Positions 60,967 through 64,000 of a stretch of DNA of 64,000 nt are shown piece after piece. The stretch comes from Mogibacterium sp. (lineage in GTDB: Bacteria > Bacillota > Clostridia > Peptostreptococcales > Anaerovoracaceae). The notes under the pieces are model-generated. The model had not been told where the DNA came from and did no database searches. It saw only the letters and a list, made by a program, of their open reading frames with translations. Location: positions 1 to 64,000 of the forward strand of contig JAFQZQ010000016.1 of assembly GCA_017405845.1 (NCBI GenBank), read 5' to 3'. The translations under genes and the position numbers were made by a program. Position 1 is the stretch's first letter. The number at the start of each line of letters is the position of its first letter.

Positions 60967-61602
60967 TTATTTATCCTGGCCCTTAACCGCCGGTCTGATC
61001 TTGAGGAGTCCGCCCTTCTTTCCCGGAACGGCGCCCTTGATCATCATGATGTTGCGGTCATCGAGCTTCTTTACGAGTACTACGTTCTGAACTGTGACTT
61101 TGTCTCTTCCCATTCTTCCAGGAGCTTTGTTGCCCTTGAAGACTCTTGAAGGATAAGTACCAGCTGCGAGAGCTCCTGCGAGTCTCTTGTGCTTTGAACC
61201 GTGAGTCATAGGTCCTCTGCGGTGGCCATGTCTCTTGATGTTACCCTGGGTTCCTTTACCCTTGGATGTACCTGTAACATCGAGCTTCATGCCTTCTTCA
61301 AAGTCCGCTACGGAGATAACCTGACCTACTTCGAAAGCTTCTCCCTCGCCCGGCTTAAACTCAGCGAGGTACTTCTTTGTGTCAACGCCTGCCTTAGCGA
61401 AGTGTCCGCTCATCGGCTTGTTGACTCTCTGCGGCTTCTGATCTTCGAATCCAACCTGGACTGCATCATAGCCGTCGTTCTCGACAGTCTTAACCTGTAC
61501 GACTGTCACCGGGCCTGCCTCAACGACAGTAACCGGGATGACTGTTCCGTCTTCTGCGAAGATCTGTGTCATACCGATCTTCTTTCCCAGCAATGTTTTC
61601 AT
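60967..61602 (-). CDS. rplC: Ribosomal protein uL3
   Basis: 211 residues from ATG 61602 (AGGAGG upstream; a longer frame is rejected). MKTLLGKKIGMTQIFAEDGT and the central GTSKGKGTQGNIKRHGHRRG. Initiates 50S assembly. Confidence 0.98.
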   Translation of the reverse strand: MKTLLGKKIGMTQIFAEDGTVIPVTVVEAGPVTVVQVKTVENDGYDAVQVGFEDQKPQRVNKPMSGHFAKAGVDTKKYLAEFKPGEGEAFEVGQVISVADFEEGMKLDVTGTSKGKGTQGNIKRHGHRRGPMTHGSKHKRLAGALAAGTYPSRVFKGNKAPGRMGRDKVTVQNVVLVKKLDDRNIMMIKGAVPGKKGGLLKIRPAVKGQDK

Positions 61603-61699
61603 ATGTTTTTTCCTCCTGTTCTTACAGCGGATCACTCCGGTTTGGCTTTGCCGGTGCTTGGGGCCGGCCTCCCTCTCGTGTGATCTTACTAATTACGGA

Positions 61700-62011
61700 T
61701 TAGAGCTTGACGTAGATATCTACACCTGCAGGTGCGTCGAGCTTCTGAAGAGCCTCAACTGTCTTGTTAGTTGCGTTTGTTACGTCGATGAGTCTCTTGT
61801 GTGTTCTCTGCTCGAACTGCTCTCTGCTGTCCTTATACTTATGTACCGCTCTGATGATTGTGACTACTTCCTTCTCTGTTGGAAGTGGAATAGGTCCGCT
61901 TACATCAGCGCCTGTCTTCTTGACTGTCTCAACGATCTTTGCCGCATACTTGTCGAGAAGAGCATGATCATAAGCTTTCATTCTGATCCTGATTTTCTGT
62001 AATTCGCTCAT
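61700..62011 (-). CDS. rpsJ: Ribosomal protein uS10
   Basis: 103 residues: [20 protein letters not shown] and [20 protein letters not shown]. Also binds NusB in antitermination. First gene of the S10-spc-alpha cluster; AGGAGG in front. Confidence 0.98.
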   Translation of the reverse strand: MSELQKIRIRMKAYDHALLDKYAAKIVETVKKTGADVSGPIPLPTEKEVVTIIRAVHKYKDSREQFEQRTHKRLIDVTNATNKTVEALQKLDAPAGVDIYVKL

Positions 62012-62310
62012 TGCTTTCCTCCTGTTAAGTTTGTACTAATTGTCGCTATGCTTGTACAGGACCCCGCTTTTCTGCTTTCGCGGTGTTGCCCGGCTTGTCT
62101 GCAACTCTTTGATCAGCCTGCAACTCCTTGAAACAGCGGTGTTTTGCTGTCCTTGTGCCTTTCGCCGAAGCTTCTTACACTCTTTCGCGCGTTTCCTAGT
62201 GGATGGCACACAACAAAAAAGCGAAACCCTTCGCCCCCATCGCGTGAGGACTTCTCGGCAGAAATTATCCGCTAGCACGGTAACTTCCTGCTTCTTCGCG
62301 TTTAACAAGC
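62012..62310 (-). promoter_or_regulatory. 5' leader of the S10 operon
   Basis: About 300 untranslated bases between the predicted transcript start (near 62310) and rpsJ. A short-stem terminator-like hairpin lies in its 5' third. An open frame of about 90 codons crosses it but starts at a TTG without RBS and looks like chance. Long leaders upstream of rpsJ serve autoregulation in several bacteria. Confidence 0.6.
62214..62234 (-). terminator. Terminator-like hairpin in the S10 leader
   Basis: Minus strand GCGAA-GGGT-TTCGC followed directly by TTTTTTG. The stem is only five pairs but GC-rich and the T-run is good, so it may act as an attenuator about 80 bases after the transcript start. Confidence 0.55.
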
Positions 62311-62316
62311 CTTTGA

Positions 62317-62345
62317 ATTATATACATACTGCAAGTAGAATGCAA
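62317..62345 (-). promoter_or_regulatory. Strong promoter of the S10-spc-alpha cluster
   Basis: Minus strand -35 TTGCAT (62345-62340), exactly 17-bp spacer, -10 TATAAT (62322-62317). The region upstream of the -35 is rich in A and T runs (possible UP element). Confidence 0.85.
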
Positions 62346-62460
62346 GCGTTTTTTGAAAGATTATTTGAGTATTTTTTGCGGTTCAAATCGGCTGAAAACC
62401 TTGAAATTTGGGGACTTTTTGGCGCAAACACCTAACACGGCGTTCCGCGTTTCCCGCGCC

Positions 62461-62520
62461 ACCACAAATTGTGGTAATGCGATTAATCGCGCCACTATAT
62501 ATAGTCAGCATATAGTCAGC
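62461..62520. promoter_or_regulatory. Three adjacent palindromes and an 11-bp tandem repeat
   Basis: ACCACAAATTGTGGT (62461-62475), GCGATTAATCGC (62479-62490) and ACTATATATAGT (62494-62505) are perfect palindromes with centres about 15-16 bp apart. ATATAGTCAGC then occurs twice in tandem (62499-62509, 62510-62520). They lie 115-180 bp upstream of the S10 promoter. Confidence 0.6.
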
Positions 62521-62539
62521 GCTGTCAAAGTCCGGCTAT

Positions 62540-62588
62540 AAAACAAAATAAGTAGACGACAACCCGCTATGTACGGATTATCGTCTAC
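62540..62588 (-). terminator. Terminator of the HIT gene
   Basis: GTAGACGATAATCCG-7-CGGGTTGTCGTCTAC on the minus strand (15-bp stem, two G-U pairs) followed by TTATTTTGTTTTA. Confidence 0.88.
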
Positions 62589-62630
62589 CCCATAGTGTCA
62601 CTATCAGCTTTGGGTGTTTATCCCGGCCCA

Positions 62631-62972
62631 TTAGCCCGGTGGCCACTGCATGGCGCGCTTGCCGAGGATATGGATATGCAGGTGCTTTACTGTCTGCTGG
62701 CCGTCTTCGCCTGTGTTGATGACGCAGCGGTAGCCGTTCTCCAGTCCCTCCTGCGCGCAGACCTCTTTGATCTTGAGCATCATATGAGCCATAAGCTCAG
62801 CGTGCTCGTCAGTCAGATCATCAAGCGATGCCACGTGGATCTTCGGAACCATCAGCATATGCACCGGTGCCTGCGGAGCCGCATCGCGGAACACCGCAAT
62901 AAGGTCATCCTGATAGACCATGTCGGTCGGGATGTCGCCATTCGCGAGTTTGCAGAAAATGCAGTCATCCAT
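62631..62972 (-). CDS. HIT family protein (HinT-like)
   Basis: 113 residues from ATG 62972 (AAGGAGG upstream; a longer frame lacks RBS). Zinc-type start DDCIFCKLANGDIP and histidine triad HLHIHILG near the C-terminus. Nucleotide phosphoramidase of the HinT group, hydrolysing AMP-lysine-like substrates. 90 bases after mtaB, its own or a shared message. Confidence 0.95.
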   Translation of the reverse strand: MDDCIFCKLANGDIPTDMVYQDDLIAVFRDAAPQAPVHMLMVPKIHVASLDDLTDEHAELMAHMMLKIKEVCAQEGLENGYRCVINTGEDGQQTVKHLHIHILGKRAMQWPPG

Positions 62973-63063
62973 GTCTGCCAACCTCCTTTTAAGTTTTACG
63001 TATATACGCTGTATTACCGCTTTCATTTTATCACATTGCCGGCTGTTGCGTTCACACTTTTGA

Positions 63064-64000
63064 TCAGCATGTCACCGAAGCGATCACTCCGTCCATGTAA
63101 AGCTCTGCCGGGATCACCTTGCAGAACTCTCCCGGAGCCAGCGCTTCTGCCTCTGCGTCCGGTATTTTTACATACACTTTTATGTAGTTGCCTGTGTAGC
63201 CGGTCATGTATCCGTCTTCCTCTTCTTCGATCAGAACCGTCTGCTCTGTACCGATGAGCATCTGTCTGAAACCGCGCGAGACTTCCTCGGCTGCCTCCTC
63301 GAGTATTCCGGCTCTCTCTTTCTTCACAGATTCAGGAACCACGTCTTTAAGCCTGGCGCCTGCTGTTCCCTTTCTCGGCGAGTAGCGGAACACGTGGGTC
63401 TTGCCGAAAGCGGCCTCCTTCACGATATCCAGAGTGTCCCTGAAATCCGCCTCGGTCTCCCCCGGAAATCCGACTATGATGTCGGTGGTGATGCCGAACT
63501 CCGGATCGTAGTCGCGGAGCGCCTTCACGATATCCAGATACTCCGCTCTGGTGTAATGGCGGTTCATTGACTTCAGCACTGCATCGCTGCCGTTCTGAAC
63601 GGAGAGATGCAGATGATGGCACAGCCTCCTGTGCCTGATTATCTCTTCGACATTGTCCTTGTCTACAACTGTCGGCTCGAGCGAGCTGAGTCTGATGCGG
63701 AAATCTTCGCCGCCTGGTGCTTCGAGCTCATCGAGCATCGTCAGCAGCTGCGACAGCGAGCATTCAGCGCCGGGCTCAGTGCCGTAGAGCGCGGTGTTGA
63801 TACCCGTGAGTACGATCTCCCTGTGGCCGGCCGCCGCCAGCGACCTGACCTCTTCGACGATCTCGGCGGCCGGTCTGCTTCTGACCGGTCCCCTTGCGAA
63901 CGGTATAAGGCAATACGAGCAGAACCGGTCGCATCCGTCCTGGATCTTGATATATGCACGTGTCATGCCGTCGCTGCCGGCTTCGATTCGCCCCATGTCT
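63064..64000 (-). CDS. mtaB: tRNA (N6-threonylcarbamoyladenosine) methylthiotransferase MtaB, partial
   Basis: The 5' part is cut by the window edge, so the N-terminal MTTase domain is not seen. What remains: radical-SAM cluster CDRFCSYC near the beginning, PGGEDF...SSLEP, TDIIVGFPGETEADF, and a C-terminal TRAM domain (TVLIEEEEDGYMTGYTGNYIKVYV). The order and the TRAM ending match MtaB (YqeV), which makes ms2t6A37 in tRNA-Lys, rather than MiaB or RimO. Confidence 0.9.
   Translation of the reverse strand, partial: DMGRIEAGSDGMTRAYIKIQDGCDRFCSYCLIPFARGPVRSRPAAEIVEEVRSLAAAGHREIVLTGINTALYGTEPGAECSLSQLLTMLDELEAPGGEDFRIRLSSLEPTVVDKDNVEEIIRHRRLCHHLHLSVQNGSDAVLKSMNRHYTRAEYLDIVKALRDYDPEFGITTDIIVGFPGETEADFRDTLDIVKEAAFGKTHVFRYSPRKGTAGARLKDVVPESVKKERAGILEEAAEEVSRGFRQMLIGTEQTVLIEEEEDGYMTGYTGNYIKVYVKIPDAEAEALAPGEFCKVIPAELYMDGVIASVTC

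Noticed and set aside
62036..62308. 90-codon frame in the S10 leader
   Set aside because: Begins at TTG without Shine-Dalgarno sequence, at the very 5' end of the transcript; protein is Arg/Lys/Cys-rich without pattern. Better explained as untranslated leader.

Overview
The window looks like a piece of chromosome from a low-to-mid GC anaerobic Firmicute of the class Clostridia. The grounds are the gene order ffs-dnaX-ybaB-recR, greA-lysS, an S10-spc-alpha ribosomal block with adk-map-infA-rpmJ inside it, zinc-type uS14 and bL36, a CBS-type family II pyrophosphatase, iron-sulfur serine dehydratase in two subunits, and SD-driven (AGGAGG) starts throughout. The Family XIII/Anaerovoracaceae group is a plausible home, but that is inference. 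Nearly every gene lies on the minus strand; the clear exceptions are a LysR regulator and an XRE regulator.

Region 1 (about 1-31 kb) is metabolic and transport DNA: an iron alcohol dehydrogenase, a GH13 alpha-glucosidase, CBS-pyrophosphatase, FlK-type thioesterase, LtrA-like protein, flavodoxin, a cobalt/nickel ECF transporter (cbiMQO), serine dehydratase sdaAB-sdaAA with a divergent LysR gene, an SstT-type serine/threonine symporter, a very large sensor-like MscS channel, lysS-greA, an ornithine/alanine-racemase-like enzyme, an acyl-CoA synthetase, a DapF-fold racemase beside a polar amino-acid ABC importer, a YbaK protein and BrnQ. Serine, branched-chain and polar amino-acid uptake plus serine deamination suggest amino-acid fermentation. 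This part is peppered with a family of short palindromic repeats (29-bp tandem units, REPIN-like inverted doublets, and a GTGACAG-ended variant) that are absent from the rest of the window.

Region 2 (31-38.8 kb) holds recR, ybaB, dnaX, the SRP RNA, an unannotated highly structured RNA candidate facing away from it, and a YhgE/Pip membrane-protein cluster whose first gene is broken by a one-base frameshift.

Region 3 (38.8-45.3 kb) is the F-type ATP synthase operon in order atpB-E-F-A-G-D-C. There is no separate atpH: the C-terminal domain of the delta subunit is fused in frame to the N-terminus of alpha, and the delta N-terminal domain is missing. This is the most unusual protein architecture in the window.

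Region 4 (46.5-62.3 kb) is one long ribosomal-protein cluster, rpsJ to rplQ, with secY, adk, map, infA and rpoA, driven by a strong promoter at 62.3 kb behind a 300-nt leader that contains a terminator-like hairpin. A 220-nt structured gap precedes rpsM, and three 23-bp tandem repeats follow rplQ. A HIT-family protein and the 3' part of mtaB end the window.
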